DNA of 64,000 bases from Neospora caninum Liverpool (Eukaryota; Apicomplexa; Conoidasida; Eucoccidiorida; Sarcocystidae). The position numbers and the translations under genes were made by a program. The stretch is taken from positions 434,001 to 498,000 of the forward strand of contig NC_018392.1 of the NCBI RefSeq assembly GCF_000208865.1. The letters run 5' to 3'. The stretch's first letter is position 1. Each line of letters begins with the position of its first letter. Below are positions 25,001-37,300 of the stretch, in pieces. Under the pieces are notes generated by a model. The model was not told the origin of the DNA. It made no database searches and saw nothing but the letters and a program-made list of their open reading frames with translations.

Positions 25001-28000
25001 GGCAGCAGCTTTGGCGATGTGCACAGGAAACATTCCAATGCTCAAAATGTCCTGCTGTGTGGTGAGGAAACTGACGAAAGTGGGTTGGATGTATGCCTCT
25101 ACCAAACTGACAGTTCTAATGACTACAGCTTCCAAGGAGACACGAAATACCGTTACGATATTGAAGTCTATAACATCTTTAGCTATCTCTTGAGGCTGTC
25201 TCGCCCGGGCTCTTTACACGGCTAGCCACCTACGCTGTAGGATGTTAGGGTGCTCAGAGAGCCATACATCGAGAAGAGTCAACCACTCGATGGAAAGGAC
25301 ATCGCTTGCTGCGCCTGCGACAAGCGGGAGAGACAGAAGAAAAACGCGTGGAGAGACGTGCCCAAGAACACAGTTTCTTTGGTCTCGGGGCCGGCCTCGT
25401 GTGTGCTACCGCACAGTCTTCGCACTGCCCCAGCCTTCCTGGAGGTTCCAGCACAACGCGTTTTTTCTCCGGAGACGTGTGTGTTTACCACTTCCCCCGT
25501 GTCAGTGGAATCTTGCGCGCCGCACCAGTCGTTATCGGAGCTCTCTACGGGTCCTCGCTTTTTGAAAAGCATATTTCCACTGCTCGATTCTACCACCGGT
25601 GTGCTCGAAGAAGAGAGCGACGCAGGGGGGGGGATGTCAGCTCAGGCCGTGCCGAGTGTGCGATGAAAGAGTTTGTGTGTGCTCCTGTCCCTTTGGTTCT
25701 GCCCCGCGTACGCGCCTTGCTGTGTGACGGGGCCTTTTTTCTCCACTTTTCGATCTACCCTTCTCTCTTTGCGTTTCATGCCGTTTCCTGCTTCGTCCAC
25801 CTCTTGAACTGCTGACCCCCTTTCTCCGTCGGCACAGCTCTCTTACGGTTCGCGACTTGACTGAGGGCGACCGCGGAGCCTGTCTGCCCCTGCTGGTTGT
25901 GAACCGCCTCAAGCACAGCGCCACCGGCAGCCTTGGAAAACAGATTCTCCAACATCTCACTGAAAACCGCTGGCTCCAAGCTGGCGCCGAATGCCTTTGC
26001 TAGCCCGACCTGGATGGCTTCTGCAAGTTTATTCCGTTGTACGGTAACCGAGAGGGATGCTGGAGCCCCTCCAAAATGCGCTGCGTGAACTGCGTCGAAA
26101 CGCGCAATGAGGAAGTGCCCAAGCGCAGCCCGTGCGATAACCGCCGCCAGTGTACGCTGAGTCTTGTCGCTCCGATGTCTTGTCACGCTCCTCGTGAACG
26201 AAGCACGGAAGTCCGAGAAACCGTCCGCGGCTGAGGAGAAGAAGTTCACGGCCTGGAAGCCGCTGCCTGACAAAAGAGACCAGAACACGCGCGAATCCAC
26301 GGGTGCGGACCTGCGATGTCCTGTCTTCTCTTCCCTCCACAGTCTGCATGCTTGTCGGCACCGCAGCAGCCTGCACTCTTCTCAACTCACCTGGCGCTGT
26401 AATCGAAGCGAAGTAGTCTTGAAAGGTGTCGGCTAGCACCTGCCAGTCCATCGGGGCGTCCACGTCGCCCTCCACTGCGGCGACTTCTGCACAGCACCGC
26501 GGAGAAAGGAGAGAAGACAAGAACAGCCGCTCCCATGAAGAGCAAAGCGGGGAAACCGACGCAAAACAGAGGTCTTTTCGCTCAGCCGTCCGCAGAAGCA
26601 CAGCGATGCAAAGCACTGCACCACGAGGCCCATGCGCACATACGCACACCACGCGTGTATTCTTTGCTACACCACACTACGCGGCACACAGACTCGCGGA
26701 CTCTCGCGTTGTCTTCCTGGCCAACCAGACAGGCGCCGAATGCACAGCGCCTGTTCCTCTGAACTCTGAACTCGAGAGTTAGAACACAAGGGGACGTCTG
26801 CGCGGATGGCCAAACGCCCAAAGCACGAGTTCGATTCGACCTGAAAAACGATCACACGGTGCACGCCGAGAGAGTAAACTCCAACGGATGACGGTCTAGC
26901 AAGAAGAACGGGCGACACGCACCTGCAGCGCCGTCCGTTCCTGGCGGCACCCAGGGAGCGAGGAGTACCCTTCCTGCTTCACCTGCAGAGAGAAAACCGG
27001 CAAAGCCGCAAGAGCTCGTGGCGGAAAAGCACCGAGAAGGGGGTGTAGAAAGGGTCGACGCGCGAGGACGGCAACGCGCAGGCTATTCAGATAGAAGCAC
27101 GGACCGCACACACATACGAGCATCGAGCGCGCTGCTGCAGAAGAATAACCTCGGCACCCCGCTGGCGGTCAGGAGGCATTGCTTCACACGTGACAACCCC
27201 TGGCGAGCTTGGCGGCAGAACGCTATTGCGGAAGGCACTGTGGAGCGATGGCGACGCCGCTTTTACGACGCTCAGGGGGGACTACCCACGGCGGTGTGCA
27301 GAGGCGTCTTGGCCCCGTTCCACCTACCACCCACCTCCCTGTCCCCGGCAGCTTTCCGACCTTTGTGTGGAGCACGGCTACCAAAGCATGTGCGCGCGGC
27401 AACTCTCGAAGTGTAACTGCCGGTGCGCAGCACCGGAGACAGACGCATCTAGGGCTCGGCAGAGGAAGGAGGAACGTAGTCCTGTCTCTTCTGTTTTCGC
27501 GAGACAGGATGAGGAGGAAGGCAAGCACGCTTCGAAAGAGACGTAGATCTTTTTTCGGCAAAAGAAGAGCCTCACCAGCTCCACCCTGCTTGTCGATCAG
27601 AGCCAGCAGTCGCGGATTTTTCGAGAAAGCTGCAAATGCAAAGTTGGACATGCACATGGGAGTGAAGTCGGCGGCGGCTCTTCACAGTCAGCCAGCAACC
27701 GGAAAACGATGACACGAAAACACACGCGTATCTCTTCACCTGCAGCTGCATGATAAAGGCTGCGACACGGTGCGCGAGCGGTTGAAGAGCCACCCTCATG
27801 ACGCGGGTCTAGTACGGACTCGACACGGCCGCCCCGGCCGGACCGAACCCAGAAAGAACGCACCTCCGGCGACCTTTCTCGATTTCTCACAGTGTAAAAA
27901 AAACGCGTTCCCCTCCTTCCCTGCCTCAGCTGCTGTGACTCAGTAGACGGCAGAAGGACACCTGTACCCAGATCAGGGTGGATGGGGAACCACACCCTTT

Positions 28001-31000
28001 CAAGCGAAAACGCACACATGCGCGTATGCGGAAGACCGCTGTATGCTACGGACATCACGTATGAGGAGAGACACACACTCTGCAGCCGGACCTGCAGCTG
28101 AGGAGAGAGGGGACACAGACGCGTCGGCCTTTCTCACCTTTTCGGAGCTCAGGCCTGAGCTCCAGGTGGCGCCGAAAAATAGGCAAGATACGGAGGGAGT
28201 CAGAAGTAATAACGGAGAAAAATCCTGAGACAGAAGCATTCACACGGGAAAGGAGCTTCTCAATAAGCTTTCTTGGCCTCCGATAGATGCATGCCTCAGC
28301 TGCTGTTGGGAGACCGGAGGACAGCAGTCTCTGTCTCGAGTAGTCGCCAACAGACAAAAGTAAACCAGTATGGAGGTCGAGAAAACAGAGAGAAAAGCAC
28401 AAAAAGGGCGTTGGCTTTGTCGATACCTCGAGAAACCCCGTGTACCCAAGCACTGCCTCGTCGCGCGGTGAGTTGTGCGGATTCGACCAAGTTGACATAA
28501 CCAGGGTGTTGCCGAATACGCCCGGAGAGAGAGACCCAGCTCTGTGCTCCACAGGCGACGAGACGCCAGTGGGAGATGAAGACTACGCGCGTGCGCTACG
28601 TCCGGAACGCATAACTGGCTATGATGTGAGTCGACCTCGCATTTCCCGACCTAGCCTTAGAAACCCTTTCTGCGCGCGTGGCCGCTCGCCACAGATTTTG
28701 TCCACCAGAGACTGCCGCATCGTGGAGTACCGTCTTCGACGGGCGATTTTGATCTAGAGAGATCTCGTGAACAGGCTCCGCAGGAAGCGACGTATTCAGC
28801 CTAGTCGTGTGTCACAGCAGCCGCACGAGGAAAGTAACAACTGATTCACCCATGTGCGCTGCCTACCTTCGGCTATGGCTGAGAACCTCACGCCCCAATT
28901 GTCGTACAACTTGTGGTTTAACCGAAGTAGCCGACAAGTGCGCTGGAGCATTTCGAGCGTCACCTCCTTGAAAAGGATATCAGCTTCGGCACCGGTGAGG
29001 CCGGCGCGTTCTGCAAACGAGTTTCGTGCCGTGGTCGCGCCCCACTCGTATTTTCTTGCTTCCATGGAGGGACGTAGCCCGGGTTCGGAAGGAAAACTCG
29101 TTTGTACGTGCGAAAAGAACAGCGACACCATCCATGCACTTAAAAGCTGTTTTAGGGTTCGTTCTGCATGCGGTTCCTGCGCCTTATGCGCGTCACCAAT
29201 AAATCTCCCGAGGCGGTTTCGAACCCTTCGATGCAGCACCACTTGATGAGCGTTCCACTGAGAAGTGCTTCCTTCTGAAGAGAAAAAGAGGAGAGGCTGC
29301 ACGGCATTCGTTAGCACGCCTCCTTTACGCCACGCAGGGCGAGCATACGCCACCCAACATCCAGTGAGGCCTGCGATTCCAGATTTCGTCTCCTCCACTC
29401 ATAACCGTGGAGGAAGCTGAAGGGGGACGGATCACAGGAGAAAAGTATTTCCGATCTACCACACTCGGGATTCGTTTGCGCACCAGACATATGCGATTGG
29501 GGGAACCCTTTCGCATGCTTTTCTGACTTTGGCGAAAGCTCCAAAAGCTCGGCTGTCTGCGACTTGAGGGGTTTACGGTCCAGGTTGAAGAGGAAGTTAC
29601 CAAAACGCTGCAGTATCCGGCGGCCCTCTCTCAGATTCATCCCGAACGCGACTCCATCAGCGGCGGCTACGTCCCCACCTCCGTAGACAGGCTGCTACTG
29701 AAAACTTTTGGCTGTATCTACATTTGCTCTCGAGTATCCTTCGTTCCCACCTCAGCCCTCCCTTTCCCGCTTTCGAAGGGAGGTACTGGCGACTTCACCC
29801 GATCAGGACTTGCCTTTCCGTCTGTCTTACCTGTTGGCGCCAGGTCACTTGGCCATATAGTAGCGCAGATTTCTGCAAGCTTCGCATCTAAATCCGCACA
29901 TGCTGCGCCCGAGCTTGGATGCTCTCCGGAACCTTGTTTGGCATTCCAACAAAAAGAGACAGAGAGAGGACAGAGGCACAGGATGGCGGGGGTGAGGATG
30001 CAAGCTGAGGAAGAGAGCAAACTCCTGTCGTCCACGGGACCGGCTAGGGCGAAGACGCAGTGAATAGAACGCGAATCGAGACAAAAAGGGTGCTTCCCAA
30101 AGGCTTAAAAAGGAGAGGTAGAGCGTCTTCTAGGGCACTAGGCAGAGACCAGAAGCGAAGAAAGACCGGATGGAGAAAGAAGAACGATACCGAAAGGACC
30201 CTTTGTAAATGCGCCCATTTGAAGTGGAAAATGCTTCTCCGACATGCGTCCAGCAAGAAAGCCAAAACAGCGTGTGGTGCGCGCAATTGACAGGAGCCCG
30301 GTAACGCTGGTGAGACTGACCACGCGCCAAAATAAAGACGCGAAGAGACGGCTGACCACTAAAAAACCCCCAAGAATGGCATGTTGCTTGTCAGAACACT
30401 GGAGCGCCTGAGTGCGGACTAACTCCGGTCCTACAGATACCTTAGGAAAGTCAGCCTAGCTTACGCAAAGACGCCGCTCATAGTCTGTTCATGTAAACTT
30501 AAAAACGGCACAACCTTTGTATGACAGAATTCCGCAGGCGTCTGCCGTGCTTTTGGGCACATGCCAGGAACTCGGTGAACCAAATACCGGCTCGGCAGAC
30601 ACCGCGCCGACGTAGCGAAGGCACTGATGAAGGAACAGAACATTTGGACGACCAGAGAGAAAGCGCTCTTCGTGGAGAGTGGGGACTTTGACATGTTGCT
30701 CGCAGTGCTGCCGACTGTCCAGACTCCGAGCCGCTTCGACACTTCCCCTTACACTGTAGAGAAAACAAATTCGCCTGCTTTCAATACAGAAGGCAGTGGT
30801 TAACGGTTCCTCGATCCTGTCTCCCTGTGGTGACGACTCCCACTACGAGGCTGAACACGACATGCTTTTACCGAAAAAAACTCCCGAGTTCTTCGAAACA
30901 GCAAGGGTGCCAAGCACAGCTACATAGAGTGCCTTTGCTCCTGACCGTAGATCGTGTGACGCGCTTGAGGTACGCCGTAGCTAGAGGAGCGTCATTCCCT

Positions 31001-32183
31001 TCCTGGCAGAAAGGGTATGCGGACGGCTGGCACCCTTCTCTGTATATCTACACATGATATACGCGTCCATATCCCATATATCCCTAACTAAACATTTATA
31101 CCCGGGGCGTTCATTTGCGAGCGATGCTATGTCTACAACTGGACACGTCCCGACACCGCTTAGCGAGGACTAAGAAGGAAAATACCCGCGGCACTTTCCA
31201 AGGGACAGCGCCGTGAAACGCTGCATGCAAATGGGTATCCATATGTGTAAGGGCTGCTGTGTGTAGGAATGACGTGGACAAGTTGCGCTAACAAGAAAAT
31301 TGGATCTGCCGGTAGAATACCACGATGAGAACAACTGCGAGCGTAGGGAATTGTCAGACAGCGAGCGCGACGGACTACGATTTGGGTGGCTGCAAACCGG
31401 GTGTACAGACAGCGAAACGCCGGGCTCTCAGCTGACCGGCCAGCGGTTTTCTTTCCGTCCCCGTTCGGAAACGACTTTGGAACACGGCACTTTCTCTCGG
31501 ACAAAGGATGCTGTGTTCTCACCTTGCAGCACCGCGTGTACCCCTTGGCCTGGTGGCTGTGGTGCTTCCTCTTCTATCTCCGGAGGTTCCTGAACCGCCG
31601 CTTCACGGGGCGTACGATGTTTACCGGCACCCTTTTTGGATGTCGCTTTTTTTCCCGATGTCTTTGACTGCTGCGGCTGTGATGCGCCGCTGGGGGTCCC
31701 TTGCGCCGAGCTCCCGTTGCCCTGAGTGGCTTCGGTGTCCGGACAGACCGCGGCGGGTTCTTCGCCATTCCCTCCGCCAGGGGGCGTGGCCGCGAGCCGC
31801 CTTTGGTGCTCAAAGTGGCGATCGGACGCTCCCTTGCTGTGCCCAATTTCTAGATTCCAACGCTGGGACACCGGGTGAAAAACAGCGGAAGAGACACCTG
31901 CGTGCGGACGGGTCCAGCAGGACCGATAGTACACCTTGACAGAGTAGATGACGGCTGCAACAGCAACGAGACAACTGACCATTCCAACCAAAAAACCCCT
32001 TTTGTTAGGGGATTTTTGCGTCTCCCACCTACCGCGTCGGATGGAATCTCCACGGACGAGTGTTCGACTCCGGCGCGTTCCCGGCCTCGACCGCTGAGGC
32101 TCCCCACGGGTTTCCTGAGAACTTTCGACGGCCTCCACAGGAGGGACCGGTCCGCGAAGGGTGTCGAGACTTAACACCTCCAT
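19043..32183 (-). CDS. unrecognised large multi-exon protein with N-terminal membrane anchor and C-terminal PTGAPT repeats
   Basis: No family recognised. Exon model (minus): 32183-31523, an unresolved small exon, then 30753-30515, 29902-29831, about 29678-29460, 29274-28867, 28546-28427, 27808-27740, 27629-27576, 26982-26923, 26486-26391, 26266-25801, 24197-24049, 22873-22325, 19836-19043 (stop TAG). From 30753 onward all thirteen exons join in phase with GT-AG borders, which is strong evidence for one gene of roughly 1300 residues. The first exon starts ATGGAGGTG and carries a hydrophobic span (GFLVGMVSCLVAVAAVIY, about residues 66-85) after a basic stretch, which suggests a type II anchor; it ends in phase 1 where the next exon needs phase 2, hence the missing exon. 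The middle is globular, helical-looking sequence; the last exon is almost pure Pro/Thr/Gly/Ala repeats. Weakest points: whether the first exon belongs, and the acceptors at 28546 and 29678. Confidence 0.6.
19210..19600 (-). repeat. 33/36-bp minisatellite coding PTGAPT units
   Basis: About a dozen tandem units of 33 or 36 bp lie in the last exon of the large minus-strand gene. They encode 11-residue units such as GAPTPTPHVPT and GAPTPPAHDPT and 12-residue units such as GAPTETPSSVST. Unit types are interleaved and near identical, so unequal exchange is likely. All unit lengths are multiples of three and keep frame. Confidence 0.95.
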
Positions 32184-33304
32184 GGATTCGACAGGTTAAC
32201 GGTGGATTGGAAGTGAGAATGCGTCCGTCAGATACGACACGGACAACAGGGAGACCTGATGTGAAAACCAGTGTGCAACCCTCGGAAGAGAGCGCGAGAG
32301 CGCGCCCGGCGTCAGCTCGACGACGTCGCGGAGAGAACTCCTGGCCCCCTGACCGCTTTAGTTTCAGCTCTTCGGGCCCAACTCCAATTTTTTGGCAGAC
32401 GAGGACAGGCAAATGACCTCGTACCCTTCTGTTTCCAAGCACAAGACTCTCCCGAGCACATATGGAACCATTCGGCGCACCGGACCTCACGGGCGCAGGG
32501 AAGTAGCGCGTCGGACGGGGGTTTCCGCGAACCCTACATTACGCGACTCGGCAAAATTGAATGCTCCTTGACTGAAACAGCATTTCCACAGGGAAGGGGG
32601 GACCAAATGAACTTGGACTGACTGACAAATAAGGGAAAACGCTCTGAAGCTTCTGTCTTCGCTGGCAGCTCGGGTTCGCTGGCCCGGGGCTCGAGATGCA
32701 AAACCTCGGGGGACATGCAAATGGGGGCCATTCTATCGCCACGATGCGCGCGGAGCCGGGCGGGTGTAGCGCTGCCGTTCCCGTCCCGACCCCCACTGCT
32801 CAAACTGCCGATTCTTGTGCTGCGGCGTTCTTTGCGTCTCCCCTGGAGAGAGCGGCAGTTCCTGCTTTGCTTAGACGGCACAGATGTGAGCCGGATCGAC
32901 GCAAACGAGACCGAAAAAACTGAATGGAAGGTCAAAAAGCCCAACACAACGAGCGAGCTCCCCGGAAAACTGGCGAGGACGCGACCCACCACGGCGAAGC
33001 GCTCGGCACCCCCAGTTGCAAACCCACACAGATCGTCCAGCAGTTCCCTAACCGGGCAGTGTGGATGCCTTGTGGTCCTGGATTTAAGGTGCAGCATTGC
33101 ACACGACCTTGTTTCGACTCGGTACCGACTGTGTTATTGTAGCACGTAAATGAACATTACATAAGGGAGTTGTTCCCAACATCTGGATCGTGTTTTGGCT
33201 AGGTGAACGAATCACGTTTCATGGATTCACTCAATGACAGCACTTTGATTTCCATGAACGGGTCACATGTTAGATTATTATATCTGCGCTCCCAAACTGT
33301 TTAT

Positions 33305-33354
33305 GAACAAAAATATTCTATAATTTCAGGAACAAAAATACCCTATAATTTAGG
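33305..33354. repeat. two tandem imperfect 25-bp direct repeats
   Basis: The unit GAACAAAAATA-N3-TATAATTT recurs immediately with three or four differences. It lies in the AT-rich island before the assembly gap. Confidence 0.8.
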
Positions 33355-33459
33355 GAAACATCGTTTGAACTAATGGAATATATTCACCAAATATTTCTAT
33401 TCTTCAATTATTCTCAAATTGTTTAGAATACTATTCACAATATAAATGTGCTAAACTAG

Positions 33460-33496
<37 letters not shown>
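33460..33496. repeat. (CT)n followed by (TA)n microsatellite
   Basis: About nine CT units run directly into about nine TA units, within the AT-rich island and about 175 bp left of the assembly gap. Confidence 0.95.
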
Positions 33497-33671
33497 GTTA
33501 TATACTTATTGAATCTTTAACTAAACATTAGTATTGTAATGGTATTGTATTGCCTCGTTTTCGCGTACGTTTTAGCATAGTTTGGGATGCCGCCTCCATG
33601 TAAGGTGCGGTCTTGCGGGTCAGTACACCGGGATCCCTGCGTGGATTTTTGCGTGTATTGGGGGGATGGAA

Positions 33672-33771
33672 NNNNNNNNNNNNNNNNNNNNNNNNNNNNN
33701 NNNNNNNNNNNNNNNNNNNNNNNNNNNNNNNNNNNNNNNNNNNNNNNNNNNNNNNNNNNNNNNNNNNNNNN
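33672..33771. other. assembly gap (100 N)
   Basis: Exactly 100 consecutive N, the usual placeholder for a gap of unknown size. It is followed at once by a poly-G-rich stretch. Open frames crossing it are artefacts. Confidence 0.99.
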
Positions 33772-34363
33772 GTGGGGGGGGGGAGGGGGGAGAGGCAGGC
33801 GAACCCCGAGTCGAATTGTTTCCGTTCCTCACGTCTGAACGCTCCTGGAAGCTTTTAGTTTAAGCGAAACAAACTATGCGAAACCATGCGCGAACAGGGA
33901 GCATAGCTCGTGTCGCGTGCTGCTTCACGCGTCGCCAAACGAGCAGACCAGACAGAAACCTGCGCATTCCCCATGAAAAGGAAGGGCTCAGCGGACTTTT
34001 CAAAGCGGTAGGCAAATCCGTGCACGTACAAGAAAAGACACGCGAGCACCGGAGATTGAGAGCCTACCATTAGCGGCACCCTAGAAACGAACCGTTTTGG
34101 TTCGCGGGCTCACAAAGCAAGGTACGACACACCAGCTTCAACCGAACAGAAAGGAACGAGAGAGTGACCCACCCTGATTTTTTTGGCGCTCCAGAACCGA
34201 GAAGGAAGGAACAGAGAGAAAATTTAAGTCCAAGGAATCACGACACGCCGCGGGGACGACAGAGAAAACGATGAATCTTACAAGGGGCAACAGAGCGAAA
34301 CAGATCACTGCAGAACAAACTGACGGTGGCGAGGAGACAACCACTCCGGTGACCTTCGATTCA

Positions 34364-37300
34364 TCAGATTTTGCGCCTCTTCGCCGTCCTCTCGCCGGAT
34401 TCCAAAAGAAGCATCTGCTCAGCCATCTCTCCTGCACGGATGTTCCACTCGGAAACGGACGAAAATCTGCCTGGCTGGGCTCTGCGAGGTCGGAACAGGA
34501 CATATGTCACAAAAAACAGAGAATCATGTGCAACGTCGCGAGACACGCGAGCTCTGTCGTCATTTCCGTTCCCCACTCTCGGCTGTGATGCATCGACGTT
34601 TCTCCAACCACCCATTCTCTACACAATGTGTCAGTACTGACAAGACATATCCGCCTGTGTTTGCTACATGCCTGCTAGACCTAGGGGCTTCAGTCATCTG
34701 TCGACTTGATCAGTGCACCCCGGACACAGAAAAGACCAGCTTCGCTGTTCCTGCGACCGGATTGTGAACGCTGCATTTGCCTGTACTCCACCTCTTGCGC
34801 GCCGGCGACGCTTCTACGAGGTATGAAATTTGCTCGAATGACTTCAGACCTGGTCGCCACTCTGAAATTCGCTCCAGAAAAATACCGCGTGCCCGAGAAT
34901 GGCCTTGCATGTTCTCAAAAGAATACATTTCGCCGGCCCCATCCACGACTGCTCTCTTGGCTACCCGCCACCCTTGGAGAGGTTTACGTGCTCTGTTGGT
35001 GTTTCTGGGGTGAAGGAAATGCAAAGGTGAAATCTGGTCTCGCTGTCGTGCGTTCTTCCTTTCTCCACGGTACGAGGACCATATCTGACGCCTGCACTGA
35101 CGCGTCTACTCTGTTCTCTCTACGCTGCAGAGCTGTCGCAGAACGACATGCACGGTCGCCGTTTCCACTCTCTCTCCCCGGACAGGGCGCGGCGCTTCCG
35201 CTTCTATGCGCGAGAAAAGCCTGGCTTTTCCCTCCTCCTCTTCCCTTCCTGGTGTCCTCTCCCTCCGCTGGAACCGGCTACTGAAGAGAACTGTTTCCGC
35301 AATCCTCGTCAGCGACCGCTGTTTTTGTGCACCTCCACCCATGCGTGTGTGTGTGTGTCCTTGCTTACCTGGAACTCGGGTCTCCGAATAGAGGCGAACC
35401 GAGCTCTGCGTCGCCTCCGTTTCCTCGTGAAAGTTCCGGTTTTTTCTCTTCTCCACCCCCTTCCACTCCTCCGCCCGCATCCTCTGCCTCTGCTCTCCCT
35501 GACACTGTCCTCTGTTCTTGAACCCTCCCCAGTCTTCTCCACTCTTCTCTCTCGATCCGTCTCTCGCCTGCCGTCCTCTCCGGAGTTCCCCTCCTCGGCT
35601 CCTCAGCTTGTCCCTCAGCAGCAACAGCTGCACGGAGGCTCGAACAGAGAGAGGCATCCGGCCCCTCGCAGTTCCCTGTGCTTCCTGTCCTCCGATTTCC
35701 CTCCCACGCGTCTCTTCCTCTCCAGTTACCCGCGCTCCCGTCTTCGGCCTGGCCCCATTTCTCTCGTCTGCGAAAACACGAGACACCTGCATTTCCGCGA
35801 TGGAGACAAGATACACTGTTTCGATCTCCGCACTTGCCTTGAGAGGAAAAACCGGCATGAGCTGGTGACGACGAAGCAGCCTTTCGAGAGATGAAGAATC
35901 GGCGAGAGTCTTCGGTCTCCCGGTCAAGTTGGTTGACCTCCTGATCCTCGTGGCCACCGACGCCCGCTTTAACTCGCGCTGTGTCGGTCCTGGCATCTGT
36001 GGCTTTCCGTTCTGTTCCGGGGACAGAAAACCCAGTCGTGCGCTCCGCGTGGGTTGCTGGAATGCCTCTCCTCTCTACTCTTCCTTCTCTTTCTGCCTTT
36101 CCTCTCTCGCCCTTTGGAAGCGTCACTGCACCCGATGAAGCCACGGGGAAACCGAGTGTCTCTCCATTTACGCGTCCAGAAAAGCTCTCTGCTTCTCTTC
36201 TTCCCTCTCCCAGGGCTAGCGTCGGTCGCGAGCACGCGAGAGACTCAGAGACCCCGGAAACCGCGGGATCACGAAACCCCTGCAGCAGCCGACACGGCAC
36301 GGCCTCATGCGTAGTCTTTGTCTCTCCAGCAGCTGTGTCGTCGTTCGAGAGAATGTGCTCATGAAACGAGGGAAACGTCAGGGCTTTCTTTTTATCCGGA
36401 CGTTGGGAGACAGCGGGGACCGACTGGAGGACGGGAGAGGGAGAGAGCGGTGACAGCACCTGCTGATGGTCTAGAGGCGGCAGACCATGAGACACGCAGG
36501 CAGACGAACAGGGAGACAAGGAAGGGAAATTCGGTTGGATGCGAAGCGCACCGAGCGACGTGAGGCCAGGAGGAGAGTGATTCGCATGGAGAACTTTCTC
36601 TTCGTTCAGAAAACCACGGGAAGACGCCGACGGGCTCCTCATCTTCGTTCCGTTCTCTTTGGACCCTTCACGGCGTTTCGTCTTTCCCCCGCCACCGCCC
36701 TTCACCCGCTCCTCGCCTGCGTCCCTTCCACTCCGACCGAATTCCCGTTCTTCTCTTTCTTTTCCTTGCTTCGTGAGGTTTTCGTGGAGAGAAAAACCTT
36801 TGACCGCAGCTGAGCCGAGCCGCACCTGCTTCTGCGCCTGTGCAGCCGCTAAACGCGTGAGCAGAGGAAACTCGTTCTCGAAGGCGTGAAACGCGATTTC
36901 CTTGGAGAGCCCACACGCCCTACGCGAGCGAGATGGGAAAAGTGAAGTCGACGCGTGAGAAAGGCCGGGAAGCAGACCGGAGGAAGAAGAGAAGGTAGGG
37001 CGAGTCGCCTCAGGAACGGCATTGTTCCCGCCTTCGTTCTCGCGCCCCTCACGCGGCGAATTCTCCGGAGACAGAAAGGAGTTTACGCACTGAATGCTGC
37101 CCCTGTTCATCGGCGAAGTTATTCCCTGCGGATCTTGTTCACCAGATGGGACTGCTTGGACATGTTGAGAGCGAGTAGACGACTCCAGGCAGCGAGTGCG
37201 TTCGGTTTCCGGCATCAAGAAACGTCGCCTTGGATCCCCTTTCCCACAGTAAGGACGATGCGCATGTCTTCGTTTCCCGCTGGCGTGGAAGGAAGACGGA

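Larger units (their letters stand above)
32184..34363. other. intergenic spacer with AT-rich island and assembly gap
   Basis: Lies between the start of the large membrane-anchored gene and the end of the next minus-strand gene. The first kilobase presumably holds the promoter of the former. About 33,150-33,560 is sharply A+T-rich and ends in (CT)n(TA)n next to the gap. No gene is seen. Confidence 0.6.

Noticed and set aside
33582..33863. Open frames spanning the N gap
   Set aside because: They exist only because N codons are translated as X; the gap length is unknown.
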